Shown here piece after piece: positions 1-8,656 of a stretch of 19,759 nt of DNA; the stretch's first letter is position 1; each line of letters begins with the position of its first letter. The notes under the pieces were generated by a model that worked only from the letters and a program-made list of their open reading frames with translations, was not told the origin of the DNA and did not search any database. A program made the translations under genes and the position numbers. The stretch is from Clostridiales bacterium (GTDB taxonomy: Bacteria; Bacillota; Clostridia; Saccharofermentanales; DTU023): the NCBI GenBank assembly GCA_004556925.1, contig SFFI01000023.1, positions 1 through 19,759 of the forward strand. The letters run 5' to 3'.

Positions 1-821
1 TCCAATACCCTTTTATCGGAGACAGCATCAACGATCTGATCAAGCTTAGAGAATAAAATTTGGTGGAGCTTGTCTTTTCTCAAATCTGGAAGTTCGAGTG
101 GAACTTGTATAATTTTTTCCAAGTATTCATGTCCGTCTACATTATGCACATCTGTTAATGCTCTACAGACTACATCTCTATCCATAACCAATACATAAAT
201 TATATTGGGAAAATCTGCAACCTGTTTGACGAGTTGAAAAATATCTCTAATCTGAGAATTGGTTAAGCGATCTATATCATCAATTACAATAACGATTTTC
301 TTATTAAAACTGATTAGCACTTGTTCAAGATTATTTCTAGCTTTATCCAAGTCAGGAGCTTGCATTAAATCTCTGCCCCTTGCTTTCGCGATCGTCTTAA
401 ATATCACGGCTAGTCCAGAACCTACTACCGGCACAAGCGATAAAGCATCAAAGGCTTCCGCATAATCAACTAAGGCTTTACCTATCTGTTTTCTCATTTG
501 CTTATTTCCCTGGCTATTAATCGTAGTGATTAAGAATTTAAAAAATAAGCTAATAAGATTTTCCTGATCAGAGTAATTCCATGGAGAGAATCTCATAACC
601 AATGGTTTATTATTATCATTCTTTGCTAGCCTATGTATCTCACGCTCTGCCAAATTTATGACCGACGTCTTTCCTGTTCCCCATTTGCCAAACAGGCCAA
701 GTACCAGACCAGATTTCCCACTATATTCAAAGATCGCTTTGCCTACTTGGCGTGAAAAAGTTACCCTTCCTAGTAAATCTTGATCTTCACGTTCAATCGG
801 CCTATCTTCATTGTAAGTCAT
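1..821 (-). CDS. KAP-family P-loop NTPase, 5' part only (continues past the left edge)
   Basis: The first 273 codons of a minus-strand gene are visible; the stop lies outside the window. A Walker A motif GKWGTGKT sits at residues 45-52, followed by the FSPWNYSDQENL segment typical of KAP ATPases. A Walker B with two acidic residues (KIVIVIDDIDRL) follows roughly 100 residues later. A weakly hydrophobic stretch (LSLVPVVGSGLAVIF) lies between the Walker motifs, where KAP proteins often carry membrane insertions. The ATG at 819-821 has GGAG seven bases upstream and overlaps the end of the preceding DUF4062 gene by 14 bases, so the two are almost certainly co-translated. KAP NTPases include phage T7 exclusion PifA and many predicted defence ATPases. 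Family assignment is confident; a defence role is inferred from the partner and the AT-rich context. Confidence 0.88.
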   Translation of the reverse strand, partial: MTYNEDRPIEREDQDLLGRVTFSRQVGKAIFEYSGKSGLVLGLFGKWGTGKTSVINLAEREIHRLAKNDNNKPLVMRFSPWNYSDQENLISLFFKFLITTINSQGNKQMRKQIGKALVDYAEAFDALSLVPVVGSGLAVIFKTIAKARGRDLMQAPDLDKARNNLEQVLISFNKKIVIVIDDIDRLTNSQIRDIFQLVKQVADFPNIIYVLVMDRDVVCRALTDVHNVDGHEYLEKIIQVPLELPDLRKDKLHQILFSKLDQIVDAVSDKRVL

Positions 822-3588
822 ATATGCGCTCCATTTGGCTGTACGAAGTACGCACAAGGTAGTGGCTGTCATCTTTGCATCTGTTTGCAATAAATGTTTT
901 GGTTTGCGGGGTAATGCCCCGTATCTTGCTAAAATTGCGGATAATCAATAGTTTAATTTCGGGGCTACCAGAGTCTATTAAATTGATTAGTTTCTGATTG
1001 ACGATTCCTGAATTCTCAGGGTTGCGAGATAACGATAAGAGAAGCTTTGCTGCATAGTAGCGTAAATCTGTATTCTGGGAATGGAGCCATTGTAGTACGT
1101 GCTGAAGAATGATACTCTCTATCCTCGGTTGCAACATAATATCGTCTGTATTTTTTAAAAAAGTATTGATAACTTCACAAGTTTTGATAGTGGTTGCAAG
1201 ATCATCCTGAAGATAGGCTAAGCTTTCTAACATCTCGGGATATATGTCTTTCCCCATATAGTCGAATAATAATTGCAAACCTACACTCAGTGCAGGGTAC
1301 TCGATGTTTGATAAAGAGCTGATGTAATCTAAAACTTCTATGCCAGCGCGCTGTTCAAATAGGTTATTGTATAGACTGATATTTCGCTTATCGCTCTCTG
1401 GATATTTGATAGCAATACAGGTCAGAAGAGATGTCGCATCAAGCTTCAGCTCAACACTTGCTTTGACATGAAGTAACATATCAGTAGTTGCAAGTATTAA
1501 CCTATCTACAAGATCAGCATCGAGCTTGAGATCTTTTTCCTGCAAGATGTCTCGAACTATAGCAAATTCTCTAGTTCCCCACTCTAGATAGCCAGGTGTT
1601 TGCTTGCTTTCTTCATTGTGCTTCTCAATCGTCTCTGCGCAGTCTCTTATAAACACGCGCAAAGTCTGGCAATTGTCATGGTCAGTCATTAGCTTATAAT
1701 CGCCCTGATAATAATGTGGAAAATATTTGGCAACTCTTGCATCCATATCTTGGGTCAACAAAATATTTTGCATTCTCAGAATCGCTAAGAAGCTATAATC
1801 CTGCATTAAAGATTTTTGGCCTTCCGGATCATCAAGTACCTTATTTATCTGGTCTATTAATCGTTGGGCTGACTGCTTGCTCATTTTGTTTAAATCAATA
1901 CTTGTAGCCATAAAACGGGCCAGATCTGAATACCAAAAATAATAGTGATGCTCAAAAATCTGGCAACAAATATCACTGAGGGTATCATGCGGTATCCTCG
2001 CGGACAAATTTCTAAGGCAAGTAAATAAGAGCCTGCTCTCAGAATTAGGCTTAGCATCTTCTAACCAGCTTGCGATAGCCTGAAGAAGCACTTTAAAATA
2101 CTTGTCAAAATCTTGATCGTCTAAAAAATAACCCACAGCATTCAAAGCCAATAATTGACAATGAAGGCGTTGCGTGCTTAAAGGGTGATTATTGCAAAAA
2201 GCAAGAAGAGAGGCGGCTTCTGTTTTAGATAGTTTATTTAAAATGTCAGGATGAGAACTTTGAATACCCCTGATTTCTTTGGCTGACCCCTCAAAAATTG
2301 CCAGTTTGTATAAATTAAACTTCAACACCCATGTATCATATTTAAATGTTAGATAAAAAAGAACTTCCCTAATATTTTTATAAATTTGCAGAATATGCGT
2401 CAAAGAGCCATTATACATTGCCACAACAAGGCAACCAGCCAGCATAGCTCCATATTCTTCGAAGGCTTCACCAAAGGTTAACGTATGAGGAGAGTCTGTC
2501 TTCTTTTGGTATAAATCATTGATTATTCTTTCGCGCAATAAGCCAGAGAGACGATCAATAGTAGGATAGTAGATTTGCTCTGAACGCTGATCCAATTCTT
2601 CTTGTGCTGATGTGTCAAAGGCTCCATTGCTAACAAAATTTAGATGGAACTGTCGATTCCGTAGATCAATTAGAATATCATCTAAAACCCAAGCTGGTTG
2701 TGAGCTACTGATAGCCAGTTCTTTAGCCACATTCAGGTACTCAATACACTTCGCCTCATCATCAGTAAAATATGCCTGTATCGCTTTCCAGCGCGTATAG
2801 ACAATTTTATGATACTCAGGGTCTTGATTATCGCTGAGAAAATCGAGGTACTTTTGGGCATCAAAATTCCTAATAGATTGCCCCTCAAATAGAACCGGAA
2901 GGAATAAGAAACCCCACAAGTCAAAGGCACTCGTCTGTTCCCCTTGATCTTCATACTTACTCCATGGCTCGTTCAATATAAAATCGATTAGATATCGACT
3001 GCATTTATCAACCCGGCCCAGTGTAGTTTTAGACATAGTCGGGAATGGGTATTTGATGGCATCAGCAATATCTATAGATGACATTTCATCAGAGTTAAAC
3101 AACTCAAGGCGCATCACATCACGGCAATATAACTTATAAACATGGATGATATCCTCAACAAGACCCTGGCCACCGCACTGGCATAGATCGCTAAATTTAT
3201 TTACAGTTTTATACTTCGGATAGTTTGCACCTCTCAACTTCATCTCCAAGACCGTTTTCTTTTTCCTTTTTTCTTCACAGAAATAGTAAAGCGCTTTAAT
3301 ACCGTGTTTTTCTACCTGATTTAGCTCTGCCTTGACTCCAGGGGAAATACCATCTTTATCGTCCTTATTATCAATAAGAAAAATACAGACATCGCTAGTT
3401 AACAGATGAGATATATATTGCTCTTTAGCGGATAAGGTTGATGCTTCCGAACCTTCAAATGTATAGACCCGGAACAGCTGCGTAGCCTCTAAACATTTCT
3501 TAAGTTGCGCCCGGATTTCATCATATTTCTCAACACCAGACCTTGAGCTTATAAAAACCTTGATTTTATCGGTAGGTCTAATAATCAT
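808..3588 (-). CDS. TIR-like/DUF4062 domain protein with C-terminal HEAT-like repeats
   Basis: A 926-residue protein. Residues 8-15 (KIKVFISS), the conserved SDVCIFLID strand (65-73) and a GVKAE segment (84-88) give the Rossmann-like fold of the DUF4062/TIR-like family. The long middle is alpha-helical without a motif I can name. The last ~110 residues (HVLQWLHSQNTDLRYYAAKLLLSLS and onward) look like HEAT repeats. An upstream TTG at 3606 is possible, but GGGGGTG lies nine bases before the ATG at 3588, so that ATG is chosen. A promoter is visible upstream, and the gene overlaps the KAP NTPase by 14 bases. TIR-like plus helical repeat plus NTPase is a frequent layout of phage-sensing, abortive-type immunity; this is inference. 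Neither the enzymatic activity nor catalytic residues of the TIR-like domain can be confirmed by eye. Confidence 0.82.
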   Translation of the reverse strand: MIIRPTDKIKVFISSRSGVEKYDEIRAQLKKCLEATQLFRVYTFEGSEASTLSAKEQYISHLLTSDVCIFLIDNKDDKDGISPGVKAELNQVEKHGIKALYYFCEEKRKKKTVLEMKLRGANYPKYKTVNKFSDLCQCGGQGLVEDIIHVYKLYCRDVMRLELFNSDEMSSIDIADAIKYPFPTMSKTTLGRVDKCSRYLIDFILNEPWSKYEDQGEQTSAFDLWGFLFLPVLFEGQSIRNFDAQKYLDFLSDNQDPEYHKIVYTRWKAIQAYFTDDEAKCIEYLNVAKELAISSSQPAWVLDDILIDLRNRQFHLNFVSNGAFDTSAQEELDQRSEQIYYPTIDRLSGLLRERIINDLYQKKTDSPHTLTFGEAFEEYGAMLAGCLVVAMYNGSLTHILQIYKNIREVLFYLTFKYDTWVLKFNLYKLAIFEGSAKEIRGIQSSHPDILNKLSKTEAASLLAFCNNHPLSTQRLHCQLLALNAVGYFLDDQDFDKYFKVLLQAIASWLEDAKPNSESRLLFTCLRNLSARIPHDTLSDICCQIFEHHYYFWYSDLARFMATSIDLNKMSKQSAQRLIDQINKVLDDPEGQKSLMQDYSFLAILRMQNILLTQDMDARVAKYFPHYYQGDYKLMTDHDNCQTLRVFIRDCAETIEKHNEESKQTPGYLEWGTREFAIVRDILQEKDLKLDADLVDRLILATTDMLLHVKASVELKLDATSLLTCIAIKYPESDKRNISLYNNLFEQRAGIEVLDYISSLSNIEYPALSVGLQLLFDYMGKDIYPEMLESLAYLQDDLATTIKTCEVINTFLKNTDDIMLQPRIESIILQHVLQWLHSQNTDLRYYAAKLLLSLSRNPENSGIVNQKLINLIDSGSPEIKLLIIRNFSKIRGITPQTKTFIANRCKDDSHYLVRTSYSQMERIYDLQ

Positions 3589-3639
3589 AAATTTAAACAC
3601 CCCCAATATTCTTAAGAATTGTATATAAGAATTTTAGCT

Positions 3640-3667
3640 AGTATATCACATTTCTAAACACAAGCAA
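3640..3667 (-). promoter_or_regulatory. Candidate promoter for the DUF4062-KAP operon
   Basis: On the minus strand, TTGCTT (3662-3667) and TATACT (3640-3645) are separated by 16 bases, and TG one base before the -10 makes it an extended -10 element. It lies about 50 bases upstream of the ATG at 3588. It is the only good match between that gene and the preceding terminator. Confidence 0.55.
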
Positions 3668-3693
3668 AAAAGCGGCCCCGCGGGGCCGCTTTT
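3668..3693 (-). terminator. Rho-independent terminator, perfect 26-base palindrome
   Basis: The core AGCGGCCCCGCGGGGCCGCT (3671-3690) is a perfect palindrome flanked by A and T runs. On the minus strand the stem is followed by six or more T, so it most likely ends transcription of the SDR gene about 155 bases upstream. It also insulates the DUF4062-KAP operon. Its arms are close copies of those of the terminator at 4656-4677. Confidence 0.85.
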
Positions 3694-3846
3694 AGTCAGA
3701 TTTATAATGTCGCTGGCCTGTGTACTGAAGCGATTTACTCTTTCTATCCAGTAATGCCAGAAATGTCTTGTCCTAAATTTCGTCAGGACGCTGTCTAGGT
3801 GAAGTACAACCCCTGACAGCTCTCAGGGATGGAAATAACTAACACC

Positions 3847-4605
3847 CTACAAATTCGTCAAACCGCTGTCGGAGACGAGGATTTGGCCGTTGATGTTGGA
3901 GGCTTCGTCGGAGGCGAGGAAGAGGAGGTTTTTGGCGATTTCGGCGGCGGAGGCGACCATTTTGTCGATGTTAGGGCCTCTTTGGATGATGCCCATGCCG
4001 TGTTCGTCGACATTGGTGAAGGATTCGAGGATCTCGGTCTGGATGCCACCGGGGGCGACGGCGTTGCAACGGATGTGCTGGTTGCCGTACATGGCGGCGG
4101 TGTTGCGGACGAGGCCGTGGATGGCGTGTTTAGACATGGTGTAGGCGACACCGGCCTTACCGCCGCGGACGCCGGCAATGGAGGTGGTGGCGACAATGGC
4201 CCCGCCTTCTTGCATGAGGGGAATAGCAGCCTTAAAGGCCCGGAAGGTCCCCTTGACGTTGACAGCAAAAATATGGTCCAGGGTCTCTTCGCTGCAGTGG
4301 GTGATGGGTTCAAAGTTGTCCATAATACCCGCATTAGCGATCAAAATATCCAGGCGACCATTCTCCGCTTGGACCTGGCTGAAGACCCGGTCGATATCCT
4401 CGGCTTTAGAGAGGTCGGCCGCCAGGGCGATGACCTGACCGGGGTAGGCCTGGTCTTTGGCTTCCTGGACCATGCTGTCCAGCCGTTCCTTACGGCGGGC
4501 TACAGCGTAAACTTTGCCGCCCTCTTGGGCTGCCAGGAGAGAGGCAGCCCGGCCTACGCCAGAGGAAGCTCCAGTAATGATCATAATCTTGTTGGTAAAT
4601 CTCAT
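3847..4605 (-). CDS. Short-chain dehydrogenase/reductase (SDR)
   Basis: A 252-residue classical SDR, the usual length of the family. It shows the NAD(P)-binding TGASSGVG at residues 11-18, the NAG motif near residue 90 (IANAGIMD), a catalytic Ser in ATTSIAG and the YTMSK pair (Tyr and Lys of YxxxK). It is a cytosolic NAD(P)-dependent oxidoreductase; the substrate cannot be read from the sequence. The ATG at 4605 has AAGGAAGG upstream at good spacing. It is monocistronic between two strong terminators. The -10 candidate TAAAAT with upstream TG (4633-4641) sits just downstream of the previous terminator. The GC-rich third positions match the resident genes rather than the defence blocks. Confidence 0.93.
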   Translation of the reverse strand: MRFTNKIMIITGASSGVGRAASLLAAQEGGKVYAVARRKERLDSMVQEAKDQAYPGQVIALAADLSKAEDIDRVFSQVQAENGRLDILIANAGIMDNFEPITHCSEETLDHIFAVNVKGTFRAFKAAIPLMQEGGAIVATTSIAGVRGGKAGVAYTMSKHAIHGLVRNTAAMYGNQHIRCNAVAPGGIQTEILESFTNVDEHGMGIIQRGPNIDKMVASAAEIAKNLLFLASDEASNINGQILVSDSGLTNL

Positions 4606-4632
4606 GCTAAATACCTTCCTTTCTTGGCCAGT

Positions 4633-4641
4633 ATTTTAACA
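4633..4641 (-). promoter_or_regulatory. Possible extended -10 promoter of the SDR gene
   Basis: On the minus strand TG-T-TAAAAT occurs between the LPXTG gene terminator and the SDR ribosome binding site. The -35 position falls in the terminator T-run and is not consensus, so this rests on the extended -10 alone. Confidence 0.3.
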
Positions 4642-4650
4642 CGGACGTAG

Positions 4651-4680
4651 AAAAAAGCGGCCCCTTGCGGAGCCGCTCTT
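4651..4680 (-). terminator. Rho-independent terminator of the LPXTG protein gene
   Basis: On the minus strand, AGCGGCTCC and GGGGCCGCT (4656-4664 and 4669-4677 in plus coordinates) pair with one G-T wobble around a GCAA tetraloop. Six T follow. It lies about 45 bases after the stop of the surface-protein gene. Confidence 0.88.
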
Positions 4681-4720
4681 TTAATTTGGATCTTTAAGAT
4701 CTAGTGCTTATTAACTAAGA

Positions 4721-5953
4721 CTATTTCTTGAAGAAGAGGCCAACTACGACCAGAGCCAGGGAGCTGAGTACGAGAGCAAAGCTATCAGCAGCGCCAGTGG
4801 CGGGCAGTTGTTGAGCGTTAGCTACGTTAGCGGTGTTGCCAGCAACAGCAGCGTCTACTTGGCCCTTGTCAGCGCCTTCACCAGCGGTGTAGTAGAGGTC
4901 AACTTTGTAGCTCAGCAGAACTTTTTCGCCGAGAACGTAGTAGTTGCCATTGTCGCGAACTTCGGAAACAGCAGTCTTGGTGGTGTCGATGGTGAAACCA
5001 GGAACAGCCATGTACCAATTGGGGTTAACGGTAGCAACGGTGAGTGCACCATTAGCCTTGGCCCATTTTTGCTCAGAGGTCTGAACGATTTCGGTGCCGT
5101 CAGCAAATACGAAGTGGTGGGTTACTTCAACAGCCATGTTGGATTCTTCAACGATGATCAGGAGGCCCTTAACGTATGCTTCAACCAGTTTGGTCTTGTC
5201 AGGAGCAGGAACCGTCTCAGTCTTGCCGGTATAAGCGATGTCAGCTATAATCTTTACCTCGGCCTCTACTGCGGGGTTGCTTTCATCTTTAGCAGGCACT
5301 TGAATCTTGATCATGGCAGTTGCGGTCTTATTATCTGCATCATGTGTCCATTTTACATCGGCAGGAATCATATCTGCGGGAACCGCTGAATCTTTTGCAT
5401 AGATAACGTCTTCGCCGTTCTTGACATCATCAGTGAACTTAGCGTTAAAGTAGACAACCTTAGCAGTGTCAGGATCAATAACCTGTTTGGTAGGTTGGTC
5501 TTTTTCAGCCAGCCAATTTTCGGGAACCATAACTTTTTTGGTGACTGTCAGAACGTTCAGGATCTGGTAGCTAGGAATGTTGTACTCAGGCATTTGAGTG
5601 GCAACATAGTTTTGAGCAACTCCGAGGGGAGATACGGCATCAAAGTTGGCCTTTACCCAGCCGTGTACAGCGCCACCATTGAGCAGAACAATTCTAGTAC
5701 GACCGTCAACGAGATCAGGATTTGCAGCAAAAGGTTTAACTTCACCAGCCCAGATAGGCATTTCTGTACCCTTGGTTTGCAGATAGTGTGCTTCATCGCC
5801 TTTACCAAATGCGGTGTTATCAAGTGCGAGTTGGAACTGGGCATCGGTCAGCTTACCGTCTGCAACCGATTTTTCTGCCATTACAGGTACTACGCTTAAG
5901 AGCATAACCAGTACCAGAGGCAGAACTACGAAAAGCTTTTTCAGGTTTTTCAT
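4721..5953 (-). CDS. LPXTG cell-wall-anchored surface protein
   Basis: A 410-residue secreted protein. Residues 1-26 form a signal peptide (MKNLKK, then a hydrophobic core ending VMA). The C-terminus has the sortase signal LPATG (383-387), a hydrophobic segment (FALVLSSLALVVVGLFF) and two Lys. The protein would therefore be linked covalently to peptidoglycan. The mature part is rich in Val, Thr, Ala and acidic residues, with no catalytic motif; it looks like beta-rich adhesin or stalk modules, but I cannot assign a ligand. The reading frame is open to 6013, but TAGGAGG lies just before the ATG at 5953 and the signal peptide starts there. No sortase gene is in the window. Its base composition is less GC-rich than its neighbours. 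Confidence 0.88.
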   Translation of the reverse strand: MKNLKKLFVVLPLVLVMLLSVVPVMAEKSVADGKLTDAQFQLALDNTAFGKGDEAHYLQTKGTEMPIWAGEVKPFAANPDLVDGRTRIVLLNGGAVHGWVKANFDAVSPLGVAQNYVATQMPEYNIPSYQILNVLTVTKKVMVPENWLAEKDQPTKQVIDPDTAKVVYFNAKFTDDVKNGEDVIYAKDSAVPADMIPADVKWTHDADNKTATAMIKIQVPAKDESNPAVEAEVKIIADIAYTGKTETVPAPDKTKLVEAYVKGLLIIVEESNMAVEVTHHFVFADGTEIVQTSEQKWAKANGALTVATVNPNWYMAVPGFTIDTTKTAVSEVRDNGNYYVLGEKVLLSYKVDLYYTAGEGADKGQVDAAVAGNTANVANAQQLPATGAADSFALVLSSLALVVVGLFFKK

Positions 5954-6011
5954 TGTGTTTCCTCCTAAAATTTTAGGGTTTGTGTTGTCACCTTTTTCAA
6001 GGTGCAGGGTC

Positions 6012-6040
6012 ATTGTACGAGATCGGGGGGCAGGCTTTAA
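6012..6040 (-). promoter_or_regulatory. Possible promoter of the LPXTG protein gene
   Basis: On the minus strand TTAAAG (6035-6040) and TACAAT (6012-6017) are 17 bases apart, placing the start of transcription about 50 bases before the ATG at 5953. The -10 is good and the -35 weak. The rest of the 240-base divergent gap (to 6252) has no plus-strand promoter I can defend. Confidence 0.35.
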
Positions 6041-6252
6041 GGTACTTCTGTACTTATCTAGGTTACAAATTGCGGCAATTGTTACAAGCTCTTAACAGGA
6101 AAGCACGCTCTTGCTCTAATAGTATAAAATATATTCATCTTAGTTTCACTGAGGGCAGACGACATAGTATGCGAGCTAACACCCGCTTTTGCCCCTGTCA
6201 GAGTCTCTTTTGAGAGCCTTATCTCAACAAGTATACCGGAGGGCTAACTGAT

Positions 6253-7290
6253 ATGCTTAATCTTTTTTCTGAAACCCAGCGCAAGTCCCGCCTCGCTAGC
6301 CTCATTCTAGCCCTGGCCGCGGCCCTGCTTTTGACCGCCTGTGGGGCGGCCCCTGGCTCCAATGGCTACCCTCCGCCTCCTCAGGAGAATGCGCCTGTCG
6401 CTACCCAGGTGGCGATGCAAGAAGACCAGGCCGACCTGGCCTCCGCCCCTAAGCTGTCTAATCAGTCCCTCCTGGCAGTCGACTCTGAAGAGTCCAGCCT
6501 TTTGACTGATCTCCCTGGGGCCCAAGGTCGCATGATCTCCTATTCCTATTCTCTCTCTTTCGAAAGCCAGGACTACAGCGCCGACTTTGCCCGGCTGGAC
6601 CAGGCCATCCGCAAGCAGGACGGCTATATTGCCTCCTCCGATCTGAGTATCCGCCGGACCTACGAAAAGCCCCTCCACTCCGCTTACTTTAGCGTCAAGA
6701 TTCCTCAAGACAAGGCCCAGGCCTTCCTGGCCGAGATTACAGAGGGCCTGGGGACCCTCACCTCCCAGTCCTCCAACAGTCAGGACTACACCGAACAGTA
6801 CCAGGACAGTCAGATACGACTGGAGTCCGAGCAAAAGAAGCTGGAGGCTCTGAACAAGCTCTACGACAAGGCCGAGAGTATGGAAGACATCATGGCCATC
6901 CAGGCCCAGATTATCGACTGCCAGTCCCGCATTGACCAGCTGGAAGCCAGCCAAAAGCAGATTGAAGGCCTGACCCAATATGCCAGCTTTGATATCTGGC
7001 TAGAGGAGGTCTTTGTCCTGACTCCGGCTGAGCGCGAGGACCCCTCCTTCGCCAGCCAGCTGGGCGTGGCTTTCCGCAATTCCCTCCACAATATCGCCGC
7101 CTTCTTCCAAGGCCTGGTCCTCTTTTTGGCCCTGGCCTGGCCCTTCCTCCTGCTTGGTCTGGTCGTCTTGTGGCTACTAGTGGGTTTAGGCCGGAGAATT
7201 AGGCATAATAGACGTGATAAGAAGAAGGATCAAAAGAAAAACTCAGAAAGTGAGAAAGAAAATGAACACAGCAAAAGCACAAAACCCTAG
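6253..7290 (+). CDS. DUF4349 domain lipoprotein with C-terminal membrane anchor
   Basis: A 345-residue protein. A lipoprotein signal peptide ends in LLLTAC, with the lipidated Cys at residue 30. It is followed by a Pro/Gly-rich linker and then the DUF4349 domain (about 90-260), which contains the ISYSYSLSF strand, the ARLDQAIRKQDGYI segment and a coiled coil (about 195-240). A strong transmembrane helix (about 280-310) and a basic, charged tail follow. The layout, extracellular domain plus coiled coil plus C-terminal helix, is standard for DUF4349 proteins, whose function is unknown. The ATG has GGAGGG nine bases upstream. Its 3' end overlaps the start of the adenosyltransferase gene. Confidence 0.86.
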   Translation: MLNLFSETQRKSRLASLILALAAALLLTACGAAPGSNGYPPPPQENAPVATQVAMQEDQADLASAPKLSNQSLLAVDSEESSLLTDLPGAQGRMISYSYSLSFESQDYSADFARLDQAIRKQDGYIASSDLSIRRTYEKPLHSAYFSVKIPQDKAQAFLAEITEGLGTLTSQSSNSQDYTEQYQDSQIRLESEQKKLEALNKLYDKAESMEDIMAIQAQIIDCQSRIDQLEASQKQIEGLTQYASFDIWLEEVFVLTPAEREDPSFASQLGVAFRNSLHNIAAFFQGLVLFLALAWPFLLLGLVVLWLLVGLGRRIRHNRRDKKKDQKKNSESEKENEHSKSTKP

Positions 7291-7867
7291 CCGAGACGGG
7301 CAATTTCACGCCCAAGAGGGCGTTAGTGTCGCCGGCCATGCCCAGGCCAAGGGCTATATCCACATCTACGCCGGTGACGGCAAGGGAAAAACCACGGCTT
7401 CCGTCGGCCTTGCCATCCGGGCATCTGCCCGGGGCTGGAAGGTCCTCTTTGCCCAATTCCTCAAGTCCGGCAACTCGGCCGAGCTGAAAATCCTGGGCCA
7501 GCAGCCGGGGGTGGAGATTATCACGGGCCAGACCATTAAGAAGTTTACCTTTGCCATGACACCGGACGAATTGGCCCAGGCTAAAGCCGAGACGACAGGA
7601 CGTCTTGAAGAGATCGTCTCTCGTGCTGAGGATTTTGACCTTCTGGTCCTGGACGAGGCCCTGGGAGCCGTCGCCACCGGGCTTTTGCCGGAAGACCAGG
7701 TGGTTGATTTCATGGCCCACAAGCCTGTCCACTTGGAACTGGTCATCACGGGCCGGGACCCTAGCCCCCGCATGATTGACCTGGCCGACTACTATTCCGA
7801 AGTCTGCATGCGCAAGCACCCCTATGAGACCGAAGGCCTGAACGCCCGGCCTGGAGTAGAATACTAA
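7262..7867 (+). CDS. cobO: Corrinoid adenosyltransferase (CobO/CobA/BtuR type)
   Basis: A 201-residue enzyme that transfers the adenosyl group of ATP to cob(I)alamin or cobyrinate diamide, forming the adenosylated cofactor in the cytosol. The P-loop GDGKGKTT is at residues 38-45. The family's FAQFLKSG, LLVLDE (Walker B), ITGR and YYSEV segments follow, and the C-terminus is the typical KHPYETEGLNARPGVEY. An in-frame GTG at 7214 exists, but the first ~30 residues are non-conserved; the ATG at 7262 gives the usual family length. It has only a weak GAGAAAG ribosome site and overlaps the DUF4349 gene by 29 bases, suggesting coupling. No other cobalamin gene is nearby, so salvage of external corrinoids is the more likely role. 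Confidence 0.9.
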   Translation: MNTAKAQNPSRDGQFHAQEGVSVAGHAQAKGYIHIYAGDGKGKTTASVGLAIRASARGWKVLFAQFLKSGNSAELKILGQQPGVEIITGQTIKKFTFAMTPDELAQAKAETTGRLEEIVSRAEDFDLLVLDEALGAVATGLLPEDQVVDFMAHKPVHLELVITGRDPSPRMIDLADYYSEVCMRKHPYETEGLNARPGVEY

Positions 7868-7939
7868 ATAAGGGCTATGTGAAGCAAAGGGCGTATAAGT
7901 TGAGGAGAATCCCTCGTGTCGGAAGAAGGAGGTGACAAT

Positions 7940-8656
7940 TTGTCGAAAAAGACCAGCCCTGTCCCAGCAGAAGCAGAGGGCAAGAAGCCTGTTGTCAAGG
8001 TCCGGACCCGGAAAGGTCCCCAAAACCCCTTCCTCCGGGCCCTCCTCCTGAACGCACCCGGCATGCGGATCCTCAAGACCAGCCTGGCGGTCGCCCTCTG
8101 CATCTTGATTGAATACTTCCGCAAGGCCGGCGGGCCGAGTTCGACAGCCATTGTCGCCCTCTTTTGCCTGCAGCACGACCTCAAGTCCACCCTGGAGTCC
8201 TCCATCAACCGGGTGGTTGGCACCATGGTCGCGGGCATCTTCGGCTATGGCTTCCTCCTCCTCGCCTTCCAGGTTTTCGGCCTCAGCAAGGACTCCCTGG
8301 CCTACACCCTGCTCTTCCTGCTGGGCCTGATCGTTATCATGCAGGTCCTAGTCTTAATCCGCATGCCCGGCGGGGCAGGCATAGCCGCCATGACCTTTAT
8401 CATCATTGCCTTTGCATACCGGACCAACCAGGAAAGGTCCAGCATTGCCTATACCATTGAGGCCGTAGTCAACAGCTTGATCGGGATATTTGCCGCCCTT
8501 TTTGTCGATTGGCTTCCACCCCTCAACAAATTGGGCAAAAGGCTCTACATCAGGAAATTGGCACTTACGGGTGAGCCAGATCCAGACAGCGATTTTGAGC
8601 TGGAGAGTTTTGAGCACAATTCCCAGTTGAAAAATATTTTTAAGCATAGAAAATAG
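7940..8656 (+). CDS. FUSC/aromatic acid exporter-like membrane protein
   Basis: A 238-residue integral membrane protein with about six hydrophobic helices: ILKTSLAVALCILIEYF, the STAIVALFCLQ region, VVGTMVAGIFGYGFLLLAF, YTLLFLLGLIVIMQVLVLI, GIAAMTFIIIAFAY and VVNSLIGIFAALFVDWL. The start of the membrane region and the RVVGTMVAG segment resemble FUSC/ArAE proteins, which are proposed efflux components; the substrate is unknown. Two starts compete: GTG 7916 behind GAGGAG, and TTG 7940 behind a near-perfect AAGGAGGTGA seven bases away. I choose the latter because the stronger site would otherwise be coincidental inside the coding sequence. The gene follows the adenosyltransferase by about 70 bases in the same direction. 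Confidence 0.78.
   Translation: MSKKTSPVPAEAEGKKPVVKVRTRKGPQNPFLRALLLNAPGMRILKTSLAVALCILIEYFRKAGGPSSTAIVALFCLQHDLKSTLESSINRVVGTMVAGIFGYGFLLLAFQVFGLSKDSLAYTLLFLLGLIVIMQVLVLIRMPGGAGIAAMTFIIIAFAYRTNQERSSIAYTIEAVVNSLIGIFAALFVDWLPPLNKLGKRLYIRKLALTGEPDPDSDFELESFEHNSQLKNIFKHRK

Noticed and set aside
3829..4650. 273-codon plus-strand frame antisense to the SDR gene
   Set aside because: The minus-strand frame has clear SDR motifs and a ribosome site. The antisense frame is Gly/Asp/Val-rich and arises from the GC-rich codon bias.
6190..6245. Promoter TTGAGA...TATACC directly before the DUF4349 gene
   Set aside because: Spacing is acceptable, but transcription would start inside the ribosome binding site, leaving no usable leader.
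7199..8176. 325-codon minus-strand frame across the cobO and FUSC genes
   Set aside because: It spans two well-supported plus-strand genes, has no recognisable domain, and is a shadow of their codon bias.
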